In this document: one piece after another, positions 1 to 9,247 of the stretch
How positions within the stretch are numbered: the first letter of the stretch is position 1
How the letters are laid out: the number at the start of each line of letters is the position of its first letter
Source: Nitrososphaeria archaeon
GTDB lineage: Archaea > Thermoproteota > Nitrososphaeria > Geothermarchaeales > JDFR-13
Direction of reading: 5' to 3'
Length of the DNA: 64,000 nucleotides
Assembly (NCBI GenBank): GCA_026982095.1
Contig: JALSHT010000006.1
Location: 1-64,000, forward strand
Made by a program: the position numbers and the translations under genes
Notes under the pieces: generated by a model
The model's input: the letters and a program-made list of their open reading frames with translations, nothing else
Database searches by the model: none
What the model was told of the DNA's origin: nothing

Positions 1-735
1 GCCAAGCTTGGATACAGATGTATCCTAGTTCTATATCCACCCGGTGGGCATGATATACAGGGAAACCTCCTCCTAGATAAACTGCTAAATGCAGAGGTAG
101 TAGCTATAGATAAGGATGAAGACGCCTATAGGAAGATGGTGGAAGTCGCTGAGAAGGTTATTATGGAGGGTGGAAAACCGTATATCATACCTGGTGGTGG
201 AGCATCGCCAATCGGTGTATATGGCTATGCAGAAGCTTTATATGAGATTCTTACACAGCTAAAGGCATTGGGTAGAAAGCCTACCCATATCATACATGCA
301 ACAGGCACTGGAGCCACGCAGGCCGGCCTAATCCTAGGTATGAAACTCCTCGGTATAGAGGATATAGAGGTTATAGGGGTTAGTGTAGGGAGCCCAGAAA
401 ACATTATGAAGGAGAGGGTAGCCAGGCATGTCAACAACTCAGCCGAGACACTAAAGCTAGACCTAAACTATAAGGCAGATGAAGTCGTAATCCACGATGA
501 ATACACCTTCGGAGGATACGCAGTAATAACAAAGGAGGTTGTGGAAACTATAAAAGAGGCTGCATCAAGATATGGATTAATACTCGACCCAGTATACACT
601 GCAAAAGCATTCTACGCATTAAAAGACCTAATCAAAAAAGGAGAAATAAGAAATGGAGCTACAGTAGTCTACATACACACAGGAGGAACACCAATCAACT
701 TCCAATACAACCACATATTGAAGAAATATTTGTAG
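1..735 (+). CDS. PLP-dependent ACC deaminase / D-cysteine desulfhydrase family enzyme, 5'-truncated
   Basis: The reading frame is open from base 1, so the N-terminus, including the Schiff-base lysine, lies outside the window; 244 residues are visible. The glycine-rich PGGGASPIG segment (about visible residues 64-72) and the HATGTGATQAG phosphate-binding loop (about 98-108) are typical of the fold-type II PLP family of 1-aminocyclopropane-1-carboxylate deaminases and D-cysteine desulfhydrases. Members usually run 320-340 residues, so roughly the last three quarters is present. Which substrate it uses cannot be told from this part. It converges on the next gene. From about base 590 its coding strand becomes unusually rich in A and C. 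Confidence 0.85.
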   Translation, partial: AKLGYRCILVLYPPGGHDIQGNLLLDKLLNAEVVAIDKDEDAYRKMVEVAEKVIMEGGKPYIIPGGGASPIGVYGYAEALYEILTQLKALGRKPTHIIHATGTGATQAGLILGMKLLGIEDIEVIGVSVGSPENIMKERVARHVNNSAETLKLDLNYKADEVVIHDEYTFGGYAVITKEVVETIKEAASRYGLILDPVYTAKAFYALKDLIKKGEIRNGATVVYIHTGGTPINFQYNHILKKYL

Positions 736-782
736 ATATTTGCAGAGTAGAATCAAAAAACTTTTTGAGAGTGTTGGATTAA

Positions 783-1418
783 CTATCTCTCTATTGGCTC
801 CATACTAGCCACTATATTCAGCATATCATTCGGTAGAGAGAGGTTTCTAGCCACTATAACATATCTAAAGCCACCGTCCAAGTCATATACATAGGCTGTG
901 TAACTCCTCAAATCACTATATGCAACTATAACGTAAAACCCATCAACCCTAGTTACAAAGGCTTCCCTACCATTCAAACGAATCTCTGCCACAAACCGAC
1001 GAAACTCATCCATAAGCTCATCCTCATCAAAACTATATAGGAAAGAGTCGAGGGGAGAAACCTCGATATACATAGAAGCATTAACATAACTTTCAACTAC
1101 TCCACTATCATAGGCTATAACAGCCAGGAAAGGCTCGGTAAACCATACAGCCACAGGCATAACCCCCTCAGGCAACTCAGTAGGAAGCTTAAGAACCAAC
1201 CCCTCACCCACAATATACTCCCCAGCCAAATCAATAAACTCCTCAAACGAGATAGGCTCAACAACCTCATAGAGAGGAGCCTCCCTAACCTCCTCTCCAG
1301 ACCCACCACCAGAGAAAAACACCATATAAACACCTACAAAACCCAATACAACCAAGACCATCAACACAATATAAACCCACCTACCAAACTCCATCCACCA
1401 CACCCTAAACCAAAACAA
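783..1418 (-). CDS. Membrane-anchored protein of unknown function (family A, copy 1)
   Basis: I do not recognise this 211-residue protein. It has a short N-terminal stretch, one membrane segment (about residues 14-35), a Gly/Ser/Glu linker and a soluble domain predicted to face outward. It is a distant paralogue of the protein at 50841-51470 (209 residues). Both share the membrane anchor, a SFEEFI/SYDEFI motif, an LP..(L/I)P.G segment, a V.W strand, a GFYVIV/GLYVFV strand, a YDL motif and a C-terminal PIE. The start could be Met1 or Met9. Base use is peculiar: the coding strand is rich in G and T, so the plus strand is nearly G-free in places. It lies divergently from the rRNA promoter. Confidence 0.7.
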   Translation of the reverse strand: MFWFRVWWMEFGRWVYIVLMVLVVLGFVGVYMVFFSGGGSGEEVREAPLYEVVEPISFEEFIDLAGEYIVGEGLVLKLPTELPEGVMPVAVWFTEPFLAVIAYDSGVVESYVNASMYIEVSPLDSFLYSFDEDELMDEFRRFVAEIRLNGREAFVTRVDGFYVIVAYSDLRSYTAYVYDLDGGFRYVIVARNLSLPNDMLNIVASMEPIER

Positions 1419-1514
1419 ACCAAATAAAACCTTAAAAACAAAGACAATAAAAATACTTTAAAACAACAAACCAGATATTATAACAATACTTCAAATCAAA
1501 TCTCACTATATAAT

Positions 1515-1530
1515 GATAAAGCTTATATAT
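1515..1530 (+). promoter_or_regulatory. rRNA promoter (BRE plus TATA box)
   Basis: The A-rich GATAAAGC followed by TTATATAT (1523-1530) matches the archaeal BRE/TATA layout. A start about 25 bases downstream would fall near 1550, just before the first leader hairpin. It is the only strong promoter-like element before the 16S gene. This is inferred from sequence pattern only. Confidence 0.65.
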
Positions 1531-1562
1531 CTACCCTCATTAAAATAAAGATGGATACACAC

Positions 1563-1634
1563 GTCCGTGTGGCGGTATCCAGGTGATAAGGCTATACAGC
1601 CAAATAGATGAAACCTGGATCTCCACACACGGAC
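1563..1634 (+). other. Long leader hairpin of the 16S precursor
   Basis: Two collinear helices form one long stem. GTCCGTGTGG (1563-1572) pairs with 1623-1634 apart from a two-base bulge, and ATCCAGGT (1577-1584) pairs exactly with ACCTGGAT (1613-1620). A small apical hairpin, GGCT/AGCC, sits at 1590-1601. No open reading frame fits. It is probably the 5' end of the rRNA precursor; an independent small RNA is possible. Confidence 0.7.
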
Positions 1635-1647
1635 ACACCAAGATGTC

Positions 1648-1676
1648 GGCTCAACCGAAGAAAAGATGGTTGGGCC
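1648..1676 (+). other. Second leader hairpin of the 16S precursor
   Basis: GGCTCAACC (1648-1656) pairs with GGTTGGGCC (1668-1676) with one G-U wobble, around an A-rich loop. It ends directly against the outer strand of the 16S processing stem. A third small hairpin (CCCG plus CAAAA, 1709-1718, with TTTTG plus CGGG, 1724-1733) lies between the stem and the mature 16S end. Confidence 0.6.
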
Positions 1677-3303
<1,627 letters not shown>

Positions 3304-3352
3304 AGAGAAAATAGAGAATTAATATATCGGAGTATCTGATTTACTGAGCATG

Positions 3353-4108
3353 TTAGTCGAAAAATTCTAGATTAACATGGTTCCTGGCTACTTTTAGTTC
3401 ATTGACATCTATATTTTGAAGAGGACTTATTCTATCTACTGGGGCTATAAGTGAATATTTTCTGGATATGCCAGCCCGTCCTCTAACAACATTAGGTATT
3501 CTAAGAATAGGAATGGATTTCAACTTTCTCAATACCTTCTCCAACAGTTTATATTTGTTAGCTTCAAAGTTTATAATTAAAACCGGTCCTGAAATATGGA
3601 ACATAGCATATTCGTTCTCGTCATCGATATAACGTTTAATAGATCTATAACCACCTTCTCCCCAGAAATTTGATACGCAGTAGTATTGTAGTCCTTCTGT
3701 TAATAAGATCATCGGAATGAACTTGCTTCGAGTCTTTTTAGCTAGTTTTTTAACGCTGTCAAATGTCGGGGCTGTGTTAAATATACCTATAAGGATCTTA
3801 TCGGAACTTCTTCTTATTTTTTTAAGTTTCTTATAATCTCTTTCAATATCTTTAACTTTAAATGTTCCGTTTTTCACCTCTATTAAACATTGTGGTGGAT
3901 TATCTAGATCTTCGAATAATGCTAAATCCACTGATACAACCATATTTTTATAACTTATTGTGTATTCAGGATATGGTATCCACCTCGTATTTTCGGTAAT
4001 GTATTGAGATAGGATACATGTTAGATGCCTTTCATTGAAATAAAACCTATTTACATTAGATAATAAAAAATCCATTATTGTGTTAAGTGTATCTCTACTT
4101 AGCACCAT
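3353..4108 (-). CDS. Hypothetical protein with PD-(D/E)XK nuclease-like core
   Basis: Not recognised as a named family. The first 90 residues resemble a PD-(D/E)XK nuclease core: an N-terminal helix with Glu26 (NERHL), Asp61 in a hydrophobic strand (SVDLALFE), then Glu77 and Lys79 in LIEVKNG, followed by a basic helix. The remaining 160 residues show no motif I know and no membrane segment. It lies alone, convergent to the 16S unit and divergent from a tRNA. Nothing around it suggests a restriction system. The catalytic assignment is inference from motif spacing. Confidence 0.55.
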   Translation of the reverse strand: MVLSRDTLNTIMDFLLSNVNRFYFNERHLTCILSQYITENTRWIPYPEYTISYKNMVVSVDLALFEDLDNPPQCLIEVKNGTFKVKDIERDYKKLKKIRRSSDKILIGIFNTAPTFDSVKKLAKKTRSKFIPMILLTEGLQYYCVSNFWGEGGYRSIKRYIDDENEYAMFHISGPVLIINFEANKYKLLEKVLRKLKSIPILRIPNVVRGRAGISRKYSLIAPVDRISPLQNIDVNELKVARNHVNLEFFD

Positions 4109-4348
4109 TGAAATTTAATTATTTATCTGGATATTAATTTTTTATTGAATTAGTTCCCAATTACTGTATGTATTCATGAAGAACTATCCTTTAATTTTTG
4201 TAGCCTATAACTTTGTATCCACTGAGATAATGTATCGACGATAGCTTAATGTTTATTATAGAGATGATGTTTAGTACGGAAGCGTGAAAAACCTAATTTT
4301 CATACTAAAAAGTTTATTAAAGCTCATAATGTATTAAACTCGTTATAA
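4109..4348. promoter_or_regulatory. Intergenic region with divergent promoters
   Basis: A+T-rich spacer without a plausible gene. AAAAAGTTTATTAAAG at 4307-4322 is a good BRE/TATA element about 30 bases before the tRNA. An A/T-rich stretch near 4110-4140 could serve the divergent nuclease-like gene. Confidence 0.4.
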
Positions 4349-4422
4349 GGGCCCGTAGCTCAGCCTGGCGGAGCACCGGGCTCATAACCCGGGGGTCGTG
4401 GGTTCAAATCCCACCGGGCCCA
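4349..4422 (+). tRNA. tRNA with CAT anticodon (Met or Ile2)
   Basis: A complete cloverleaf of 74 bases: acceptor GGGCCCG/CGGGCCC, D arm, anticodon stem CCGGG/CCCGG with loop CTCATAA, T arm GTGGG/CCCAC, discriminator A. The anticodon is CAT (4383-4385). The acceptor lacks the A1-U72 pair of archaeal initiators, so it is an elongator Met or an Ile2 tRNA (lysidine/agmatidine type). Sequence alone does not decide. No intron. Confidence 0.93.
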
Positions 4423-4437
4423 TCATGTGTATCATTT

Positions 4438-5187
4438 CTATGCTAGGAATGTGACCATATAGTTTGTAATCCAATGTATTAAAATAAGTGAAAGAATTGA
4501 TGATAAGAGATAGGTCGAGTCAATATAAGTGAAGGTCAATGTAATCATCGGTGTTCTTTTTATCTTCTCATTGAAACCTCTACTTTCGAGCGTTTCAGCG
4601 ACTAAGATACTTTTTCTAACACTTATTATTAGAAGAGGGACTACAATTGGTATGTAATTTTTTATTCTCTGGACTAAGCTACCAGTGTCTAATTTATGTC
4701 CTCTTGATAATTGGGCATCGATAATTTCCTGCAGTGTCTTAGAGAGCACATAAATATATCTTATTGAAAGTGAGAGGGCCAGTGTTATAGTAATGGGAAA
4801 TCCAAGTTTCTCAAGAGTCATTGAAAAGTCGTCTGGACTTGTTGTTAAGAAAAAGATATTTAATGAGAGAACGATATTAACTAGTTTGATAGCAGGAATC
4901 AAGCTAGATGTTATACTGAAAGTTACGATATAGTTTGCTAGAAATACAATTATGACAAGGGGGAGGAGGATTACTATGTTTCTCAAGGTTTTTCTAAATA
5001 TTTTACCCAATACAGTAAGATGTATAAATAAATATCCAAGTAGGATAAGGTGTATGTAAATATTGTTAGTTAACGCTGTGTAGAGCGCATATATTGTAGA
5101 TACAGTAAGTTTTGCTCTAGGGTCTATTTTGTACAATATAGAGTTTTTAACCTCGAATCTTAACGCGTCTAGTGGGAGTCTATACAC
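4438..5187 (-). CDS. ecfT: ECF transporter transmembrane component EcfT
   Basis: A 249-residue integral membrane protein with about five hydrophobic segments. It has two cytoplasmic coupling motifs typical of EcfT/CbiQ: LSRGHKL in the middle and ESRGFNE near residue 205. EcfT joins two ATPases to a substrate-binding S component for vitamin or metal uptake. It overlaps the 3' end of the first ATPase gene by 19 bases and is last in the unit. No S component is adjacent, so the substrate is unknown; a shared (group II) module with distant S genes is likely. Confidence 0.88.
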   Translation of the reverse strand: MYRLPLDALRFEVKNSILYKIDPRAKLTVSTIYALYTALTNNIYIHLILLGYLFIHLTVLGKIFRKTLRNIVILLPLVIIVFLANYIVTFSITSSLIPAIKLVNIVLSLNIFFLTTSPDDFSMTLEKLGFPITITLALSLSIRYIYVLSKTLQEIIDAQLSRGHKLDTGSLVQRIKNYIPIVVPLLIISVRKSILVAETLESRGFNEKIKRTPMITLTFTYIDSTYLLSSILSLILIHWITNYMVTFLA

Positions 5188-5993
5188 CTTCTATATACCT
5201 CCACTGATATCTCTGAGAACACGCCACAATAATCCCTAACGTCAGTAAGGATTCCTTTTTTATACATCATGTGTAGTGCCTTAGAGTATGTTGGGAGAAT
5301 AAGGCCGTACTTATCTACTACTTTATTATTTATCAGGTCATAAGTATGGCCTTCATAGACTATTCTTCCATCATGTATCACCACCAATTTAGCGTTAAAC
5401 AATAAAGCGAATTCTATATCGTGAGTAGCTACTATAGTAGTATACCCTTTTTCCAATCTGTTACCTATGAGTATTCTTAGTTTTTCCCTATATATCCCGT
5501 CTAAACCAACAGTAGGCTCATCAAGTACTAGATACTTTGGATTCCAGCTATTCATGATTGCTATGGTTAGTATACGCTGTTCTCCCCCACTTAGATTATA
5601 GGGGGACCCGTCTAGATATTGTTCCAAACCATACTCCTTAAGAAGGTTTATTATCTCTCTTCTGGAAATTCTAAGGTTAAAGTTGGATAAAGTGTTGATG
5701 ACCTCCTCTTCTACCGTGGGAGAGTAGAACATTTTTTCAGGCTGTTGAAACACTATCGAAATTTTTCTAGCTAATTCAGACACTGGAGTTGTCCTTGTAT
5801 CCAAGCCATCAACTTCAACTGTGCCTTCATTAGGTTTTAGCAACCCATTTAAATGTTTTAACAACGTTGTTTTCCCAGACCCATTATCTCCTAGGATAAA
5901 GGTTAACTCTCCTTCTCCAATACATAAATTAATTCCCTTGAGAACAGGTTTTTTCTGATGGTACCCGAACCATAAATTGTCAATAACTATCAT
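5169..5993 (-). CDS. ecfA: ECF transporter ATPase EcfA, first
   Basis: A 274-residue ABC ATPase. Walker A GDNGSGKT is at 35-42, the Q-loop in FQQPEKMFY around 82-90, signature LSGGEQ at 134-139, Walker B LVLDEP at 155-160, then the switch region THDIEFA. The Q-loop and C-terminal extension fit the energy-coupling-factor class. It overlaps the neighbouring ATPase by 4 bases and EcfT by 19, so the three are co-translated. Confidence 0.9.
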   Translation of the reverse strand: MIVIDNLWFGYHQKKPVLKGINLCIGEGELTFILGDNGSGKTTLLKHLNGLLKPNEGTVEVDGLDTRTTPVSELARKISIVFQQPEKMFYSPTVEEEVINTLSNFNLRISRREIINLLKEYGLEQYLDGSPYNLSGGEQRILTIAIMNSWNPKYLVLDEPTVGLDGIYREKLRILIGNRLEKGYTTIVATHDIEFALLFNAKLVVIHDGRIVYEGHTYDLINNKVVDKYGLILPTYSKALHMMYKKGILTDVRDYCGVFSEISVEVYRRCIDSH

Positions 5994-6775
5994 CTGCAGT
6001 CACCGATAGCTAGCGATATAGAATGGCTAAGTTTTATGTGTATAGGTAGGTTAAGCCCGTGGTCATTGTTTTTTAACCAATTTAGAAATTTTCCTGGTAA
6101 ACCGTGAAACTTTATTTTTCCTCGACTTAAGTAAATTACATAGTCAACATAGTTAATCCAGTAGTCTAACCTATGATCTATTAGAATGATTGTTGTTTTC
6201 CTAAACTCTTGGTCTAGTATCGTCCTGAGATTAACTACTGATTTAGGCGATAGATATGCAGATGGCTCATCTAAAATGATTATCCTTGGGTTTGTAACTA
6301 ATAATCCAGCCAGGGCTACTTTTTGAACCTCTCCTCCCGAGAGAGTATCTGTTGTTCTACCCCATAGATGCTGTATTTCGAATCTATCCATAACTTCTTT
6401 TACTCTTCTTAATATTTCTGATGAGCTAGATAATCTAAATTCTAGCGAGAATGCTATATCCCTCTCAACAGTAGTCATCAAAATCTGTTCTTCAGGATTT
6501 TGTCTCAAATAACCCACTAAACTACTTATTTCATGTATAGACGCATCAGGCAGTCTATATTTGTCAATTATAACTTCGCCACTGTATCTCCCCTTGTAAA
6601 AGTGAGGAATTAAGCCTGTCATTGCCCTGGCAAATGTAGTTTTTCCCGATCCACTTTCCCCTGTCAGTAAATATCTTTTTCCATGCTCGAACCTAAAATT
6701 AATGTTGTCTAACGCTTTCACATAACTTTTATCATAGGAGAAAGATAAGTTATTCACCGATGCTACGTATTGCAT
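5990..6775 (-). CDS. ecfA: ECF transporter ATPase EcfA, second
   Basis: The second ABC ATPase of the module, 261 residues, expected to pair with its neighbour as a heterodimer. Walker A GESGSGKT is at 39-46, signature LSGGEVQ at 145-151, Walker B IIILDEPSA at 165-173, and the switch histidine is in DHRLDY. It begins 11 bases after the DHH gene stop, which ties transport to the upstream RNA-metabolism operon. Confidence 0.9.
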   Translation of the reverse strand: MQYVASVNNLSFSYDKSYVKALDNINFRFEHGKRYLLTGESGSGKTTFARAMTGLIPHFYKGRYSGEVIIDKYRLPDASIHEISSLVGYLRQNPEEQILMTTVERDIAFSLEFRLSSSSEILRRVKEVMDRFEIQHLWGRTTDTLSGGEVQKVALAGLLVTNPRIIILDEPSAYLSPKSVVNLRTILDQEFRKTTIILIDHRLDYWINYVDYVIYLSRGKIKFHGLPGKFLNWLKNNDHGLNLPIHIKLSHSISLAIGDCR

Positions 6776-6786
6776 TTCGTTTTACC

Positions 6787-7809
6787 TCATTTTATTTCTG
6801 ATAGTTTTAAGTCCATTTCCCGAGCAGTTTCTCTAATGCTTTCCTCAACCATCATTTTTAATCTATTCTTCTCAATTTTGTTAAACTCAATGTTGTAAAT
6901 TGTTTGGTGTCCTCCGTGGGATACTTCCCCCACAATATTCTCTATTTTTTTCACCAGTTTCTCAACCAATTTTTCAAGGATGTCAGATGCTTCTTCTCTG
7001 CTTCTTATGTGAATCTTTCCTCTCTTCTTATGACTTAGTACAATCGCTATATCAAATCCTAGATTAATCAGTTGTTTGGAGATTTTATTACTGTATGAGC
7101 TTGAAAAAGTAATTGAAACGTATTTTTCACCTAATTTCCAAGCCCAGCTACGAGCAATACCCTTTAATATCGCTATTTTCTCAGGCTTGTTTCTCTCTTT
7201 TTTTGATATATATTTTAACAGTTCTCCGGGTCTTACGTTTAGAATATCTATTATTTTAGTAAACCATGTTAATGCTCTTACGGAGGCTATTTGTAAGAAT
7301 CTGGTTTCTAGATAGATAGCTATTGCTGCAAGAAGCAGAGTTTTTCTTGGAAGTGAATTGATTGGATAATAGAAGGAGTATATATCCAGAACTATTTCGA
7401 CGGTGGATGAAGCTCTAGAATCTATATATCTCAAATCCCTCTCATCCTCGTCTGTGTGGATAACGTGGTGGTCCACCCACACAACTTTCTTTTTCGATAT
7501 TTTTCTCCATTCGTTTCCAAGTAGTTTTTCTGAGGAGGTGTCAAGTACAATTGTTAATTCATATTCATGTCTAGGGGGAGTCAAATAATATTCAAAATCA
7601 ATGTCAATATTTTCTATAATCTCAAGGGTTTGGTTTGAAATACCCTCTGGAAAAACTAGGTCTATATTTCCCCATCCAAGTCTCTCAGTCATGTTTTTCA
7701 CAAGTATTGCTGATGCCACAGCGTCTATATCTGCTCTTCTATGAGAAATGATTAGTACAGACTTGTTAGATTTTATCAGATTAAACAATTCCCAACCCAT
7801 TCTTTTCAT
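6787..7809 (-). CDS. DHH-family phosphoesterase
   Basis: A 340-residue protein with the two-domain DHH/DHHA1 layout. It has an N-terminal metal site with DIDAVAS (27-33) and VDHH (112-115), a second aspartate in VLDTSS (about 89-94), and the C-terminal glycine-rich VSHGGHQ that binds substrate. Such proteins hydrolyse phosphodiesters in short nucleotides or act as exonucleases. In archaea one member commonly sits at the end of the exosome/prefoldin operon, as here. It is distinct from the RecJ-like DHH at 17263. Confidence 0.85.
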   Translation of the reverse strand: MKRMGWELFNLIKSNKSVLIISHRRADIDAVASAILVKNMTERLGWGNIDLVFPEGISNQTLEIIENIDIDFEYYLTPPRHEYELTIVLDTSSEKLLGNEWRKISKKKVVWVDHHVIHTDEDERDLRYIDSRASSTVEIVLDIYSFYYPINSLPRKTLLLAAIAIYLETRFLQIASVRALTWFTKIIDILNVRPGELLKYISKKERNKPEKIAILKGIARSWAWKLGEKYVSITFSSSYSNKISKQLINLGFDIAIVLSHKKRGKIHIRSREEASDILEKLVEKLVKKIENIVGEVSHGGHQTIYNIEFNKIEKNRLKMMVEESIRETAREMDLKLSEIK

Positions 7810-7853
7810 TTCTTAAAGAAGTAATTTTGTAATGAAGTAGTTTAATGTAGTTG

Positions 7854-8210
7854 TTAAGATGCTGGTGGGCCCCCGCCCATCATCTTCCTTATTTCATCTT
7901 CTGCTTTTTTCATATCATCAATTATTTTTTTCTCTTGTTCCTCCAAAACCTTGATTCGGGTTTCCAGCAACTTGATTGTTTCCTCTAATTCAGATATTAC
8001 ATCATTTTTTTTCATCTTGATAAATACTCCTCCAACCAATCTATATACATATTCATCTTCGCTGTTTTTCATCGCATCGAAAGCATTTTTGGCTTCTAAT
8101 AGGCTTATTTGTATTTGTTGTTTTTGTACTGATATATTCTGGTAGGTCTTCTGCATATCATTCAACTGCTTCAGTATCTGTTGCACTTTTGGAGGGATCT
8201 CTCTGCTCAT
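7854..8210 (-). CDS. pfdB: Prefoldin subunit beta
   Basis: A 118-residue protein with two long helices around a short beta-hairpin region (VYRLVGGVFIKM), the prefoldin beta layout. Two beta subunits pair with four... more precisely, the archaeal hexamer is two alpha plus four beta, and it passes unfolded proteins to the thermosome. The ATG at 8210 is preferred because GGAGGTG sits 8 bases upstream; the in-frame GTG at 8219 is inside that site. The alpha subunit is encoded at 53841. Confidence 0.9.
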   Translation of the reverse strand: MSREIPPKVQQILKQLNDMQKTYQNISVQKQQIQISLLEAKNAFDAMKNSEDEYVYRLVGGVFIKMKKNDVISELEETIKLLETRIKVLEEQEKKIIDDMKKAEDEIRKMMGGGPPAS

Positions 8211-8253
8211 GTTAACCACACCTCCTTTCTCAGATGTGTATAGATTCTGTATT

Positions 8254-8469
8254 TTAAGGTAATAAATTGCTCAAAAGTTGTATAATCCTAGATAGTGTAT
8301 TTAACATTCCTCTAATTTCTGTTACATCCTCGCTTCTTATGATCAATCTTGTTTTTCCATCATCATACTTTATGAGTGCTTTTTCTTCGTCTACTAGAAC
8401 AGCTTTTTCTATGAAAATTCCTAAATCATTTGGTATATCCAATATCAATTCATATTTACACTTGTCCAT
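8254..8469 (-). CDS. Pcc1/Gon7-like KEOPS subunit (copy 1)
   Basis: A 71-residue alpha/beta protein resembling the Pcc1 fold. It has a first strand, then a PNDLGIFIE region, a central strand pair, and a C-terminal helix with the LNTLSRIIQLL pattern seen in Pcc1 dimers. KEOPS makes the t6A base in tRNA. A second Pcc1-like gene lies at 18663. Its position after Brix in the exosome cluster matches other archaea. It overlaps the Brix gene by 25 bases. Confidence 0.7.
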   Translation of the reverse strand: MDKCKYELILDIPNDLGIFIEKAVLVDEEKALIKYDDGKTRLIIRSEDVTEIRGMLNTLSRIIQLLSNLLP

Positions 8470-8972
8470 TTTCTCACCTTCAATATCGGATATAGTACAT
8501 CTCCAGAGTCACTCTTGAACTTTATCCTATATATGTCATCTTCCGATTCAATGAATATTCTAGCTGGTATTCCTTGTCTAGACGGATCATACAAAGGAAG
8601 TCTTAAAAAGTTTTTTAACATTTTTATTAGTGAATGTTCATCGTTAACTGCATCCAACTCTCTAACGATTTTTCTACCCTTGTATGCCGGTTTATCAACT
8701 GATAGAGTAACGCCACTTAACAAAATTTCGCCAACAATATGGAGAGTTTTGTATCCAGTCTCCAATAGTAGAAGTCTACTTGGATTCCCCTTTATTCCTT
8801 GTAGAAGAATTAGTTTGGAATAACCTTTCCTAACCATATAAAGCCATAAATCTTCTAAACTTCTCTTGCCGCGATTGATCTTTTTTGAGGTAGGAATTAC
8901 CCAACTAAGTTCTTTAGCAAATCTATTTATTCTGTTTGTGGTTCTTCTAGATGTTGTTATTAATACGGGGAT
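8445..8972 (-). CDS. Brix-domain ribosome biogenesis protein, apparent AUC start
   Basis: Related to archaeal Imp4-like Brix proteins, which act in pre-rRNA processing. Methionine-started translation begins only at residue 46, but the frame is open further upstream and encodes the essential N-terminal part of the domain, including LITTSRRT and NRGKRSLEDL. No ATG, GTG or TTG exists between the in-frame stop of eL43 (8985-8987) and this segment. The best start is ATC at 8970-8972, with GGGGATC 4 bases upstream resembling the GGTGATC ribosome site. That gives 175 residues, normal for the family. Confidence 0.8.
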   Translation of the reverse strand: MPVLITTSRRTTNRINRFAKELSWVIPTSKKINRGKRSLEDLWLYMVRKGYSKLILLQGIKGNPSRLLLLETGYKTLHIVGEILLSGVTLSVDKPAYKGRKIVRELDAVNDEHSLIKMLKNFLRLPLYDPSRQGIPARIFIESEDDIYRIKFKSDSGDVLYPILKVRKWTSVNMN

Positions 8973-8984
8973 TTCAGATCCCCT

Positions 8985-9218
8985 TTATCTAATTTTCCTA
9001 GTTAGGAATGGCTCATATGCTCCTCCAGCAAACGTATATCCACATTTTCTACATCTCCAGATTCCTATTGATACCCACTCCACTTTTCTATGCATACATT
9101 GTGGACATTCATATCTTGATAGTTTTTTAATCATTATCAAGTTCCATCTTTTTCTTAAAGTGGACCCGTATCTAGCTCCAAATCTAGCTGCTATATTGGG
9201 CATTTTCTTTCTAGCCAT
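8985..9218 (-). CDS. rpl37ae: Ribosomal protein eL43 (L37Ae)
   Basis: A 77-residue zinc-ribbon protein of the large subunit, with CPQC and CRKC pairs 15 residues apart and the usual N-terminal FGARYGSTLRKR. ATG at 9218 is chosen; the in-frame GTG at 9227 belongs to the ribosome site TAGGTGTGA. It sits between Rrp42 and Brix as in other archaea. RpoP (Rpo12), often next to it, is not here. Confidence 0.93.
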   Translation of the reverse strand: MARKKMPNIAARFGARYGSTLRKRWNLIMIKKLSRYECPQCMHRKVEWVSIGIWRCRKCGYTFAGGAYEPFLTRKIR

Positions 9219-9247
9219 GATTGTCACACCTAAATAATAATGCGTTA

